Shown here one piece after another: positions 34,145-42,984 of a DNA stretch of 64,000 nucleotides; position 1 is the first letter of the stretch, and each line of letters opens with the position of its first letter. Below the pieces are notes generated by a model, which was not told where the DNA came from, searched no databases, and saw only the letters and a list, made by a program, of their open reading frames with translations. Both the position numbers and the translations under genes were made by a program. The stretch lies in contig NZ_CVSI01000058.1 in NCBI RefSeq assembly GCF_001179985.1, positions 298,297 through 362,296 on the forward strand. Direction: 5' to 3'. This DNA is from Candidatus Pelagibacter communis. GTDB taxonomy: Bacteria; Pseudomonadota; Alphaproteobacteria; Pelagibacterales; Pelagibacteraceae.

Positions 34145-35434
34145 ATGACAATTAAATATTTAAAAAAAGCATCTAAAACTGCATCAACAGATGACACTAA
34201 AACAAAAGATATAGTTCAAAATCTTTTAAAAGAATTGGAAAAATCAAAAGAAGAAGGTTGTAAAGAATTAACTAAAAAATTTGATAAATATGATGGAGAA
34301 ATAATTGTTTCAAAAGAAAAAATAGAGGAAATAAATAAAAATTTAGATCAAAAAACTAAAAACGATATTAAATTTTCATACGATAGAGTTCGTAAATTTG
34401 CAGAAGCTCAACTTGCAAACTATGGAAAAGATTTTGAAGTTGAATTATCAAATGGATTATACGCTGGTCAAAAGTTAGTACCTGTTAATACTGCGGGTTG
34501 TTATATCCCAGGTGGAAGATATGCTCACATAGCATCTGCAGTAATGAGTGTTACAACTGCAAAAGTTGCTGGTGTTAAAAATATTATTGCTTGTAGTCCC
34601 CCTAAAGAAGGAATTGGTGCCCACCCTTCTATAATTTATACAGCAAATTTATGTGGCGCTGATGTAATTTTAAATCTTGGTGGAGTTCCGGCTATCGCTG
34701 CAATGACATATGGAATGTTTGGAAATGCCCCAGCTGATATTTTAGTTGGTCCTGGAAATCAATTTGTTGCTGAAGCTAAAAGAATTTTATTTGGAAAAGT
34801 TGGAATTGATTTATTTGCTGGTCCAACAGAAATTGGAATTATTGCAGATGAAACTGCAGATCCAGAGATTGTAGCCGTTGATTTAGTTGGTCAAGCTGAA
34901 CACGGATATAATTCTCCATGTTGGTTATATACCACAAGCCAAAAACTTGCAGATGAAGTTATGAAACGAGTTCCAGAATTAATAGAGAAACTTCCAGAAG
35001 TTCCAAGGTTAAGTGCAGAGGCTGCTTGGAGAGATTACGGTGAAGTTATTTTATGTGATACGGATGAAGAAATGGTAAAAGTGAGTGATGACTATGCACC
35101 TGAACATTTAGAGATACAAACTAAAAATCTTGAATGGTTTCATAAGAGATTAAAAAACTACGGTTCGTTATTTATCGGGGAAGAAACAACTGTTGCTTAT
35201 GGTGATAAATGTTCTGGTACCAATCATATATTACCAACTAAAGGTGCTGGTAAATATACTGGAGGATTGTTTGTTGGTAAATTTATAAAAACATTAAGTT
35301 TTCAAAGAATGACAAAGGAGTCTACAAAAGAAGTTGGTTCTGCAGCTGCTAGAATTTCAAGATACGAAGGCATGGAAGCTCATGCAAGAACTGGTGATGT
35401 AAGATTACGTAAATACGGATATTCTAACGAATAA
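34145..35434 (+). CDS. HisD-family dehydrogenase (histidinol dehydrogenase-like, possible sulfopropanediol dehydrogenase HpsN)
   Basis: 429 aa. HisD architecture is complete: VNTAGCYIPGGRYAHIAS, GGVPAIAAMTYG, ADILVGPGNQFVAEAKRILFG, zinc and catalytic positions in VGQAEHG, DDYAPEHLE (Glu-His pair), YGDKCSGTNHILPT and GMEAHARTGDVR. Motif changes such as GDKCSGTNH differ from biosynthetic HisD (typically DYASGTNH). Not in a his operon, it sits with sulfonate-type genes, so HpsN, which oxidises dihydroxypropanesulfonate to sulfolactate, is a good candidate. Biosynthetic histidinol dehydrogenase cannot be excluded without checking the rest of the genome. Confidence 0.8.
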   Translation: MTIKYLKKASKTASTDDTKTKDIVQNLLKELEKSKEEGCKELTKKFDKYDGEIIVSKEKIEEINKNLDQKTKNDIKFSYDRVRKFAEAQLANYGKDFEVELSNGLYAGQKLVPVNTAGCYIPGGRYAHIASAVMSVTTAKVAGVKNIIACSPPKEGIGAHPSIIYTANLCGADVILNLGGVPAIAAMTYGMFGNAPADILVGPGNQFVAEAKRILFGKVGIDLFAGPTEIGIIADETADPEIVAVDLVGQAEHGYNSPCWLYTTSQKLADEVMKRVPELIEKLPEVPRLSAEAAWRDYGEVILCDTDEEMVKVSDDYAPEHLEIQTKNLEWFHKRLKNYGSLFIGEETTVAYGDKCSGTNHILPTKGAGKYTGGLFVGKFIKTLSFQRMTKESTKEVGSAAARISRYEGMEAHARTGDVRLRKYGYSNE

Positions 35435-35436
35435 TT

Positions 35437-37530
35437 TTAAAAGGTACTAACAAGCTCAATAGTTGCACCATAATCAGGAATTGAACTCATTAAATCATAA
35501 TTTGAATTCACCCTGATATCAAAACCTTTTAAATTTCTATTGTAGCTTAAATAAGCTTTATTATTATCTAAGTTCATTGCATATTCAATGTCATCTGATG
35601 GCACATAGCCTAAACCAAAATATAAAGTATCACTGTGAGAATTATCACTCTGATTTCTTTCATAAATAGTCATAATTGATAAACCATTTTCATTTATTAA
35701 ATCAAATCCAATATTCGCTCTTAAATTTTTAGAATCTTGATCAATTGCTTTTGTATATTCTGTAGTTTCAGAGAGATAACGATATGTAGCATCTGATGAT
35801 GGGCTAAAATCTAAACCAAGTTCTAAGCCGCCATAAGATTTAAAAGTAAAAGTATCAAAATCTAAAATATCACTTATTGTAAACCCTGTGGATACCATGC
35901 CAGTTTCAACAGTTTGTTTATTGTATACTAGTGCAGCAACTCCTTTTTCCCGATATTTTGATAATTCTGTATAACTCAAATCAATTCTAATATTAGGATC
36001 TATAACAAAATTATTTTTTTTATATTTAGTAACATAATTAATTGATCCAAAAACTTGCGCTCCATCTCTCTCACCAGTTCTTCTATTTCCCCCACCTACT
36101 CTTACATGATCAGTTTTTAAAGTACTTATTCCAATAATACTTTCTGTAAATCTTTCTTCATCATGCGGAAAAGTTCCATAAAGTGATAAACTAAAAGATT
36201 CTGTATCTAAAGAAGTCCCAGATGATCCTATATCAACTTCATCATTGCCAAACCTAAGGGCGTAGCCATATAATTTATTTTCACTAATTTTTTTGTCCAT
36301 TCCAATAGTTATCCCATTGCTATTTATATCTTTTGATGCTGAAGAAGATGTGTCTCCAGTCCTTCCAAAGCTCACACTACCTTCACTCCAAAATGACCAG
36401 TTATCTGATAATTTATTTAGAGTATTATTAGTTTTTTCAGCTATTGGAAAAACTTTTGCTAAAGATGCAATGGTTTTGTTTGGAAAATTAAAATTAATAT
36501 TTTGATTACTTAATTGGTCACTCGTTCTGTGTCTTCTTAACCAATACATTCGGTTAAGAACTGGTGTACTTGCCTGAATAGCAATTTGTTTAGCTGTTTC
36601 TGTTTGAGACTCTATTGAGCTTGAAATTTCTTTATCATCTGCTGGATCATCACAAGCACCATCGATTATGCTCCAATTACAACTTAGGTTGAATTCATGA
36701 ATTTTATTATCGAGATCATCAAGGATAAACATTTTACTTCCATCATTACTAAACACAACTTCTCTTGCATTATTAGTAAGAGAACTTACATTATAGGTAC
36801 CTTCAAGTGATAAAGTAGAAACATCATAAGGTGTAGTTAATTTAAACTGAGACATCAAATCTTCTGCACCATTAATGGTATACATTTTAGTACCATCGTA
36901 ATTAAAAGTAACTCCATCTATGTGATTGTGAAAAGAACTTAGGTCTTCAATATTAAGATGAGTAACTCCTGAGCTAAGATCAAATGGTGTAGCTAGTGAA
37001 TATTCATGAATACGCACCTGTGTAGTATCTCCTACACCAGCAATAAACATTCTGGTACCATCATTATTAAATGCAATTGAATTTGCTCTTTTTTCTCTAG
37101 CCCTGATATCAAATCCACCATCAAATGAAGCAGTTGAAACATCAAATGCAGTAGTTAGTGACCAGTAATCTACTGTCCTCCTACCAAAATGGTTAACAAT
37201 AAACATTTTTGTTCCATCGTTATTGAACACTACTTGTGTTGGTATATGAGAGTCACCACCTCCACTTACATGTACTACTTTAGTATTATTTACGGTTGCC
37301 GTTGAAATGTCATATGCGGTAGTTAATGTATGTTCGATAACTGCATCCGTTGTTCCTCCACTTCTTAAAGTATACATTTTTGTTCCATCATTATTAAATG
37401 TAAGTCCATAATAAGTGGCTGTGTCGATTGATTTGCTTTGCACAAAGGTTGGTTCCGCTATAGCTTTAAAATGAAATGAGCTTATAAAGATTAAAATTAT
37501 ATAAAAAATTTTAATTAATCTACTCATCAT
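35437..37530 (-). CDS. Autotransporter: propeller-like repeat passenger plus C-terminal outer-membrane beta-barrel
   Basis: 697 aa. Signal peptide 1-25 (KIFYIILIFISSFHFKAIA). Residues about 27-285 contain five repeats of about 50 residues, each with the core FNNDGTKM or a variant and a trailing 'TTxYDxST' element, resembling YVTN-like beta-propeller blades. A short Cys-bearing spacer (SCNWSIIDGACDDPADD) and helical linker follow. From about residue 385 to the end is a type V autotransporter barrel (WSFWSEGSVSFGRTGD onward), ending in Phe. A surface-exposed binding or adhesion protein is likely. It lies 2 nt from the convergent HisD-like gene. Confidence 0.85.
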   Translation of the reverse strand: MMSRLIKIFYIILIFISSFHFKAIAEPTFVQSKSIDTATYYGLTFNNDGTKMYTLRSGGTTDAVIEHTLTTAYDISTATVNNTKVVHVSGGGDSHIPTQVVFNNDGTKMFIVNHFGRRTVDYWSLTTAFDVSTASFDGGFDIRAREKRANSIAFNNDGTRMFIAGVGDTTQVRIHEYSLATPFDLSSGVTHLNIEDLSSFHNHIDGVTFNYDGTKMYTINGAEDLMSQFKLTTPYDVSTLSLEGTYNVSSLTNNAREVVFSNDGSKMFILDDLDNKIHEFNLSCNWSIIDGACDDPADDKEISSSIESQTETAKQIAIQASTPVLNRMYWLRRHRTSDQLSNQNINFNFPNKTIASLAKVFPIAEKTNNTLNKLSDNWSFWSEGSVSFGRTGDTSSSASKDINSNGITIGMDKKISENKLYGYALRFGNDEVDIGSSGTSLDTESFSLSLYGTFPHDEERFTESIIGISTLKTDHVRVGGGNRRTGERDGAQVFGSINYVTKYKKNNFVIDPNIRIDLSYTELSKYREKGVAALVYNKQTVETGMVSTGFTISDILDFDTFTFKSYGGLELGLDFSPSSDATYRYLSETTEYTKAIDQDSKNLRANIGFDLINENGLSIMTIYERNQSDNSHSDTLYFGLGYVPSDDIEYAMNLDNNKAYLSYNRNLKGFDIRVNSNYDLMSSIPDYGATIELVSTF

Positions 37531-37568
37531 AAATTGATAATTTAAAAATGAATATATAAAAATTGAAT

Positions 37569-38231
37569 TTATTCTCTACTTAAATCTTTAGAGCTAATAT
37601 TTTCTTCTTTTTTTGGGTATTTTTTTTCGTTAATGATATTTGCAAAACTATGGTTTACATCACGGTGTCCTGCTTCATCATCACGAATTACTCTAACTAC
37701 ATCTTTTAGAGTAGCATGCAAAGGTAGGTTCCAATAATTTATTGCAACTTCTGGAGCTGGCTCATCTTTTATTTTGCCAGTCTCTAATTCGTGTAAATAT
37801 TCTGTGTAACTTCTTACAGCTTCTTCTTCAAAATAACCAACAATTCTATGAGCGGTTCTTTGAGATACTAAATAAATGATAGCGTATGTAACAATAAAAA
37901 TAAATTGAGCCATCAAAATAATAACTCTTTCTAACCATGTTGGTTTTGCAACATGAATAAAAGTCATTAAATGCATTCTTTCATTTTCTGCTTCATCTAA
38001 AAGAATTTTAATCCACCCTTTATCATCTTCCATTTTTCTTAATGATTTTAAGTGAATTAGCATTCCAGCTACCATTCCAGGTACTGCAGCAACTGTTTCT
38101 AATACAACGGCTCTATGGCCGTATCTTTTCTTAAAAAAAGTATCAGCTAGAAATCTTAAAAACTTAGTAAAGCCCAAAGCAACTTTATCGCTAAAGTTGT
38201 TTGGCTCATAATGTTTTTCTAAATTATTCAT
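37569..38231 (-). CDS. aox: Alternative oxidase (ubiquinol oxidase, non-proton-pumping)
   Basis: 220 aa. All di-iron ligand motifs are visible: E45 ([10 protein letters not shown]), E84 and H87 (AENERMHL), E136 (FEEEAVRSY), E186 and H189 ([12 protein letters not shown]). Two membrane-associated hydrophobic stretches lie at about 46-60 and 103-122. It reduces oxygen with ubiquinol without pumping protons, bypassing the cytochrome chain. Shorter than plant enzymes because it lacks a mitochondrial leader and the regulatory N terminus. It appears to be a single-gene unit; the 67-bp spacer upstream holds its promoter. Confidence 0.95.
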   Translation of the reverse strand: MNNLEKHYEPNNFSDKVALGFTKFLRFLADTFFKKRYGHRAVVLETVAAVPGMVAGMLIHLKSLRKMEDDKGWIKILLDEAENERMHLMTFIHVAKPTWLERVIILMAQFIFIVTYAIIYLVSQRTAHRIVGYFEEEAVRSYTEYLHELETGKIKDEPAPEVAINYWNLPLHATLKDVVRVIRDDEAGHRDVNHSFANIINEKKYPKKEENISSKDLSRE

Positions 38232-38298
38232 ACTTCTTATTTAGTTATTTTTTTTTAAAAACCAATGGGTCTAAATTGACGTTTAAAAGTGTTCTATA

Positions 38299-38913
38299 TC
38301 AATAGAAATTAAGAATAGTATTTAAAACATATAAAGACAAAACTGTCATGAAAAGAATAACTAAAATGTTTATGTAAAACCAAGTTCTTTTATTATTTAA
38401 ATATTTAGATAAAAAATTTGCTAAATAACCAATAGTAAAAAAAAATAAAAAAGAAGATATCGTAGCACCTAATCCAAAATATATTTTATTAACTAAAGCA
38501 AAATTTTTAGAGAAATTTCCTAAAAAAAAGACTGTATCTGAATAAACATGTGGATTTAAATAAGTAAAGCCTAAGGTCTTTAATAAAATACTTTTAAAAG
38601 TTTCGTCAGTTTTATTTGTTGAAAAATCAACATTTGAAAAACTTAATTTTATTTTAGAATAAATAAAATGTAATAAAAATAATAATAATAGAATATTTAA
38701 TATAAGTTCAATTGTTTGGTTAAAGTAACTTTGAAAGTATTCAAATAAAATAATACCTAAAAAAATTAAAAGATAATCTGAAATTGAGCAAATTAAGCAT
38801 ACTAAAAAAGTATATTGTCTCTTTAGACCCTGTTCTATAACAAATACATTTTGCGCTCCAAGTGCTAAAATCAAACTTAGACCAGTAAAAAAACCAATTA
38901 ATAAGTATTCCAT
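38299..38913 (-). CDS. LysE/ArgO-family amino acid exporter
   Basis: 204 aa with five to six transmembrane helices. The N terminus LLIGFFTGLSLILALGAQNVFVIEQGLKRQY is the LysE/ArgO signature, and LGFTYLNPHVYSDTVFFLG matches the conserved 'NPHVYLDT' segment. It would export basic amino acids such as arginine or lysine. Co-directional with the methyltransferase directly upstream (one base between them). Confidence 0.9.
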   Translation of the reverse strand: MEYLLIGFFTGLSLILALGAQNVFVIEQGLKRQYTFLVCLICSISDYLLIFLGIILFEYFQSYFNQTIELILNILLLLFLLHFIYSKIKLSFSNVDFSTNKTDETFKSILLKTLGFTYLNPHVYSDTVFFLGNFSKNFALVNKIYFGLGATISSFLFFFTIGYLANFLSKYLNNKRTWFYINILVILFMTVLSLYVLNTILNFY

Positions 38914-38914
38914 A

Positions 38915-39568
38915 TTAAATTTTTTGATTAATAACTAATGATAATTTTCTAGGAAAACTTCCTTCATCAAAATGATCGATACTTAAATTTTTAAATCCTT
39001 TTAACAGTTTTTTAATTTTTTCATCTGAAAAATAATGAACAATATATCCATTCATTTCATATAAATCTTCACCTCGATGTGTACCTTTTTTATAATCTGC
39101 ATCTGAATGATTTCTAACTGTATAAATATTTAATGAATCTTTATTTAAAACTCTACAGACTTCGTTATTCAAATTTTCTAATTCAAAGTTTGTAAAAGCC
39201 ATACAATAAAGCATATGTGAGTAACAACCATCAAAACTATTATCTGTAAAATTTAATTTTTGTCTTAAGTCATGTGTTTGAACTTCAATCAAATCACCTA
39301 AACCTAAACTATTTGACTTATTTTTAATTATTTCAACTGCGGTTGGGCTGTAATCTAAAGCGGTTACTTTAATAGAATTTTTAGCAAAAAAAATTGTATC
39401 ACGTCCTAGTCCTGCACCAAGTTCAATGATGTGTTTTACGTTATTTTTTTTAAATTTTTCTAGAGCTATTTTTGCAGAGTGACTTGGTTCAGAACCAAAC
39501 ATCTCAGGCTTACTTGAGAAACTTTTTTCCCAATGCTGAGATTGTTCGATTAAAATCTTATTGTCCAA
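38915..39568 (-). CDS. Class I SAM-dependent methyltransferase
   Basis: 217 aa. SAM-binding motif I is IIELGAGLGRDTIFFA; motif II region VTALDYSPTAVEI; then HDLRQKLNFTDNSFDGCYSHMLYCM. The pattern recalls the tellurite-resistance/TehB-like and UbiE-like groups, but the substrate is unknown. Sits between a LysE-type exporter and a peroxiredoxin on the same strand with 1-base gaps. Confidence 0.82.
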   Translation of the reverse strand: MDNKILIEQSQHWEKSFSSKPEMFGSEPSHSAKIALEKFKKNNVKHIIELGAGLGRDTIFFAKNSIKVTALDYSPTAVEIIKNKSNSLGLGDLIEVQTHDLRQKLNFTDNSFDGCYSHMLYCMAFTNFELENLNNEVCRVLNKDSLNIYTVRNHSDADYKKGTHRGEDLYEMNGYIVHYFSDEKIKKLLKGFKNLSIDHFDEGSFPRKLSLVINQKI

Positions 39569-39569
39569 C

Positions 39570-40232
39570 CTACTTCGATGGATCTGGTACTTTTCTTAAA
39601 TAAGGTTTAACTGCATTCCAACCATCAGGAAACAATTTCTTAGCTTCATCATCTTTGACTGCTGGAACAATGATAACTTCTTCACCTTTTTTCCAATCCG
39701 CTGGTGTTGCAACTTTATGTTTTGCGGTTAATTGCATTGAGTCTATTGATCTCAATAATTCCATAAAGTTTCTTCCAGTTGCCATTGGATAAGTTAAGAA
39801 CAAACCAATTCTTTTATCTGGTCTAATAATAAAAACTGTTCTAACTGTTTGGTTATCAACTGCAGTTCTACCCATTGAAGTAGTTCCTGCATCACCCTCT
39901 AACATATTATAAAGTTTTGCAATTTTTAGATCCTCATCCGCAATTATTGGATAATCAGGTTTCATTCCTGTTACATCTTTAATGTCGTCCAGCCATTTAA
40001 CGTGATCTGCAACTGGGTCTACACTCAAGCCAATAACTTTGACATTCCTTTTATCAAACTCAGGTTTCATTCTAGCTAAAGATCCAAGTTCAGTTGTACA
40101 AACTGGAGTAAAATCTTTTGGATGCGAAAATAAAACACCCCAACTATCTCCTAACCACTCGTGAAATGATATATCACCAATAGTTGTTTTAGCCTTAAAG
40201 TCAGGTGCTAAGCTATTTATTTTTAAAGTCAT
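39570..40232 (-). CDS. 1-Cys peroxiredoxin (Prx6 type)
   Basis: 220 aa, Prx6 length. The peroxidatic Cys45 is in FTPVCTTELG; VIGLSVDPVADHVKWLDDI and the C-terminal domain (TPADWKKGEEVIIVPAV) are typical of the 1-Cys group. It reduces hydrogen peroxide and organic peroxides. It is divergent from the ETHE1-like sulfur oxygenase gene, and a persulfide/peroxide defence link is plausible. Confidence 0.93.
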   Translation of the reverse strand: MTLKINSLAPDFKAKTTIGDISFHEWLGDSWGVLFSHPKDFTPVCTTELGSLARMKPEFDKRNVKVIGLSVDPVADHVKWLDDIKDVTGMKPDYPIIADEDLKIAKLYNMLEGDAGTTSMGRTAVDNQTVRTVFIIRPDKRIGLFLTYPMATGRNFMELLRSIDSMQLTAKHKVATPADWKKGEEVIIVPAVKDDEAKKLFPDGWNAVKPYLRKVPDPSK

Positions 40233-40307
40233 TATACTCTCCTTTTTATAAACAAATTATATGCAAGATTGATTTGCTATGCAATTTTTTATAAAGTGAT
40301 CATTAAT

Positions 40308-41006
40308 ATGATATTTGAGCAATTATTTGATACTAAATCTTCAACCTATACGTACATATTATCAAGCGGCAAAGGTAGAGAAGCTTTAATCATAGATCCA
40401 GTTTTAGAACACACAGATCAATACATAAATTTTTTAAATAATTTAGAATTAAAATTAGTAAAAGTTATAGATACACATATTCATGCGGATCACATAACTG
40501 GTTTAAACGAATTAAGTGAAAGAACAAGTTGCACAAAAATTATGGGGGAGAATTCAAAGTCTGAGGTTGTTGATTTAAGAGTTAAAGAGGATGAAAACGT
40601 AAAAATTGATAATATTAATTTAAAAGTAATGTACACACCCGGACATACAGATTGCTCTTACAGTTATTTAATGAACGACAGGGTTTTTACAGGTGACACT
40701 CTTTTAATAAACGGAACTGGAAGAACTGATTTTCAAAACGGTAATGCTAGACAACAGTACGACTCTATATTTAATAAATTATTAAAATTACCAGAAAATA
40801 CTATGGTATTTCCTGCGCATGACTATAATGGTAAAAAACATTCTACAATTGGATCAGAAAGAAAAAATAATCCAAGGTTACAAGTTAATTCTGTTGACCA
40901 ATACGTAGAAATAATGAATAACCTTAAACTTGCAAACCCTAAAATGATGGATGTAGCTGTTCCAGCTAATCTAAAGGGTTTAACTTTAAATCAAGTTAAA
41001 GCATAA
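40308..41006 (+). CDS. MBL-fold hydrolase, ETHE1-like persulfide dioxygenase
   Basis: 232 aa from the ATG at 40308 (product MIFEQLFDTKSSTYTYIL, the normal family start); the frame is open back to a TTG at 40269. DTHIHADHITG supplies the metal ligands, with MYTPGHTDCSYSYL and VFTGDTLLINGTGRTDFQNG, where the GRTDFQ stretch is typical of ETHE1/Blh-type persulfide dioxygenases as opposed to glyoxalase II. It would oxidise glutathione persulfide to sulfite. It is followed by cysE and cysK, so it is part of a sulfur unit. Confidence 0.83.
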   Translation: MIFEQLFDTKSSTYTYILSSGKGREALIIDPVLEHTDQYINFLNNLELKLVKVIDTHIHADHITGLNELSERTSCTKIMGENSKSEVVDLRVKEDENVKIDNINLKVMYTPGHTDCSYSYLMNDRVFTGDTLLINGTGRTDFQNGNARQQYDSIFNKLLKLPENTMVFPAHDYNGKKHSTIGSERKNNPRLQVNSVDQYVEIMNNLKLANPKMMDVAVPANLKGLTLNQVKA

Positions 41007-41021
41007 AAAACTATAAACAAC

Positions 41022-41603
41022 ATGAATGAATTTTTAGATTCTATAATTAAAAGAGATCCAGCTGCTAAATCAAAGTTAAGTGTAATATTAACTTATCCTG
41101 GAGCAAAAGCTGTTTTCTTTCATCGAATTGCAAATTTTTTTGCAATTGCAAAATTTAATTTAGTTGCAAGAATAATTTCTCAGTTTTCAAGATTTTTAAC
41201 AGGAATAGAAATTCATCCTAATGCAAAGATAGGAAAAAATTTATTTATAGATCACGGTATGGGAGTTGTTATAGGTGAGACTTCTGAAATTGGTGATAAT
41301 GTAACTATTTATCATATGGTCACCCTTGGAGGAATATCTCCAAGTATTAATTCAGATGATCAAAGAAATACAAAACGACATCCAACATTAATGGATAATG
41401 TTGTTGTAGGATCGGGTGCTCAGATATTAGGACCAGTTGTAGTTGGAAAAAATGCAAAAATTGGTGCAAATGCTGTTGTTACAAAAGATGTTGATGAAAA
41501 CTCTGTAATGGTTGGTATACCAGCTAAAAATGTTGGTGAAGTTTCTACACAAGATGAAAACTTTAAACCATATGGAATTACTCAAGATAGTGACAAAAAT
41601 TAA
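41022..41603 (+). CDS. cysE: Serine O-acetyltransferase
   Basis: 193 aa, the short bacterial form. An N-terminal helical part with [22 protein letters not shown] leads into left-handed beta-helix hexapeptides ([29 protein letters not shown]). The catalytic His pair lies in FIDHGMG and IYHMVTLG. It makes O-acetylserine for cysteine synthase, whose gene begins on the next base after its stop. Confidence 0.93.
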   Translation: MNEFLDSIIKRDPAAKSKLSVILTYPGAKAVFFHRIANFFAIAKFNLVARIISQFSRFLTGIEIHPNAKIGKNLFIDHGMGVVIGETSEIGDNVTIYHMVTLGGISPSINSDDQRNTKRHPTLMDNVVVGSGAQILGPVVVGKNAKIGANAVVTKDVDENSVMVGIPAKNVGEVSTQDENFKPYGITQDSDKN

Positions 41604-42605
41604 ATGAATAAACCTCAAAATAATTTTATAGAAGGTATTGGAAATACTCCTCTTGTAAAACTGAGAGCTGCATCTGAGATAACTGGATGTAATATTTATG
41701 GCAAAGCAGAATACTTAAATCCTGGTGGCTCAGTTAAAGATAGAGCAGCACTAGCTTTAATTAAAGATGCTGAGGAAAAAAAACTAATATCAAAAGGCGG
41801 AACGATAGTTGAAGGAACTGCTGGCAATACAGGAATTGGTTTATGCTTAATCGGAAATTCTATTGGGTATAAAACAATCATTGTTATGAATGAAGATCAA
41901 ACTCAAGAGAAAAAAGATATGCTAAGAAATATGGGTGCTGACTTAAGGTTGGTACCACCTAAACCTTACAAAGATGATGGTAATTTTGTAAAAGTAGCAG
42001 CAAAATTAGCAAATGATTTAAAGAGTTCTAATAACCATGGAGTAGTTTGGGCTAACCAATTTGATAATACTGCAAATTCAAAAGGTCATTATGAAACAAC
42101 TGGTCCAGAGATCTGGATGCAAACAGATGGAAAAGTTGATGGATTTGTTTGTTCATCTGGAACTGGAGGAACTATTGGTGGAGTAAGTAGTTTTCTAAAA
42201 GAAAAAAATAAAGACATAAAAATATTTTTAGCTGATCCTGACGGCTCTTCTCTTTTTGATCATATTGAAAATGGTGAATTAAAATCTTCAGGAAGCTCTA
42301 TTACAGAAGGAATAGGATCAAGTAGAGTAACTGCTAATTTTGCAAAAGCTAAAATTGATGGTGCTTTTAAAGTAACTGATAAAGAAGCGCTACCAGTTCT
42401 GTTTGACTTAATTCAAAATGAAGGATTAAGTTTAGGAACTAGTTGTGCAATAAATGTTACAGGAGCTATTAAGTTAGGTAAAAAATTGGGACCAGGTAAA
42501 ACTATTGTCACAATACTTTGTGATCGATCTGATAAATACAACTCAAAGCTGTTTAATAAAAAGTTTTTACAAGAAAAAGGTCTTCCTGTTCCTAGTTGGA
42601 TCTAA
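41604..42605 (+). CDS. cysK: Cysteine synthase A (O-acetylserine sulfhydrylase)
   Basis: 333 aa. PLP lysine Lys45 in NPGGSVKDRAAL, the substrate loop EGTAGNTGIGL and the phosphate-binding SSGTGGTIGG are diagnostic. It combines O-acetylserine with sulfide to give cysteine. The C terminus LQEKGLPVPSWI is a conserved tail of this subgroup. Starts immediately after cysE. SAR11 cells are known to need reduced sulfur, so the sulfide probably comes from organic sulfur. Confidence 0.94.
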   Translation: MNKPQNNFIEGIGNTPLVKLRAASEITGCNIYGKAEYLNPGGSVKDRAALALIKDAEEKKLISKGGTIVEGTAGNTGIGLCLIGNSIGYKTIIVMNEDQTQEKKDMLRNMGADLRLVPPKPYKDDGNFVKVAAKLANDLKSSNNHGVVWANQFDNTANSKGHYETTGPEIWMQTDGKVDGFVCSSGTGGTIGGVSSFLKEKNKDIKIFLADPDGSSLFDHIENGELKSSGSSITEGIGSSRVTANFAKAKIDGAFKVTDKEALPVLFDLIQNEGLSLGTSCAINVTGAIKLGKKLGPGKTIVTILCDRSDKYNSKLFNKKFLQEKGLPVPSWI

Positions 42606-42644
42606 AAAACGCATTCCTCATTTGTAATAAAACCTTTACCTTGA

Positions 42645-42667
42645 TTAATTATATTAAATATAATTAA
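42645..42667. repeat. 23-bp palindrome upstream of small DUF genes
   Basis: TTAATTATATT and its exact complement surround a single A. It ends 18 bp before the start at 42686 and could be an operator or part of a promoter. Being pure A/T in an A+T-rich genome, it may be chance. Confidence 0.45.
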
Positions 42668-42685
42668 ACAAATGAAAGGATGATT

Positions 42686-42967
42686 ATGAAAAACTATTTA
42701 GCAACACACATATTTAAATCTGAAGAGATGAAGAAAAAATTCATGGATTTTGTTACTTCAACTCCACATGAAGATTTAAAAAAAGGTGTGACAGGTGCAA
42801 AAGCAAGATGCTTGGTTACTATGGTAGGTGCAGGTGACTCTATGAAAGTTTTCTGTAGATGGGAAGCTGAAAGTAAAGATGCAATCATAGAACAACTTGG
42901 TGATATGAACAGCATGTTTACCACTGATCCAGAAGAGTGTGGAAACATCATGGACTTCAGAAACTAA
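42686..42967 (+). CDS. Small conserved hypothetical protein (DUF3303-like fold suspected)
   Basis: 93 aa from the ATG at 42686, which has AAAGG at a proper 6-nt distance; the earlier in-frame ATG at 42680 lies right against that site. Sequence such as FDxxxTSTPHEDLKKG and CLVTMVGAGDSMKVFCRWEAES suggests a ferredoxin-like alpha/beta monomer, but I cannot assign a family firmly. It is first of three short genes transcribed together. Confidence 0.65.
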   Translation: MKNYLATHIFKSEEMKKKFMDFVTSTPHEDLKKGVTGAKARCLVTMVGAGDSMKVFCRWEAESKDAIIEQLGDMNSMFTTDPEECGNIMDFRN

Positions 42968-42984
42968 GGAACAAAGGATTTAAA

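Noticed and set aside
34145..35434. Confident hisD call
   Set aside because: Catalytic motifs match HisD but the gene is away from any his operon and beside sulfonate-type genes; HpsN is as likely.
42606..42685. SAM-type riboswitch upstream of the small DUF genes
   Set aside because: The region has an A/T palindrome and a short complementary pair (CATTTG/CAAATG), but no conserved riboswitch core could be identified by eye.
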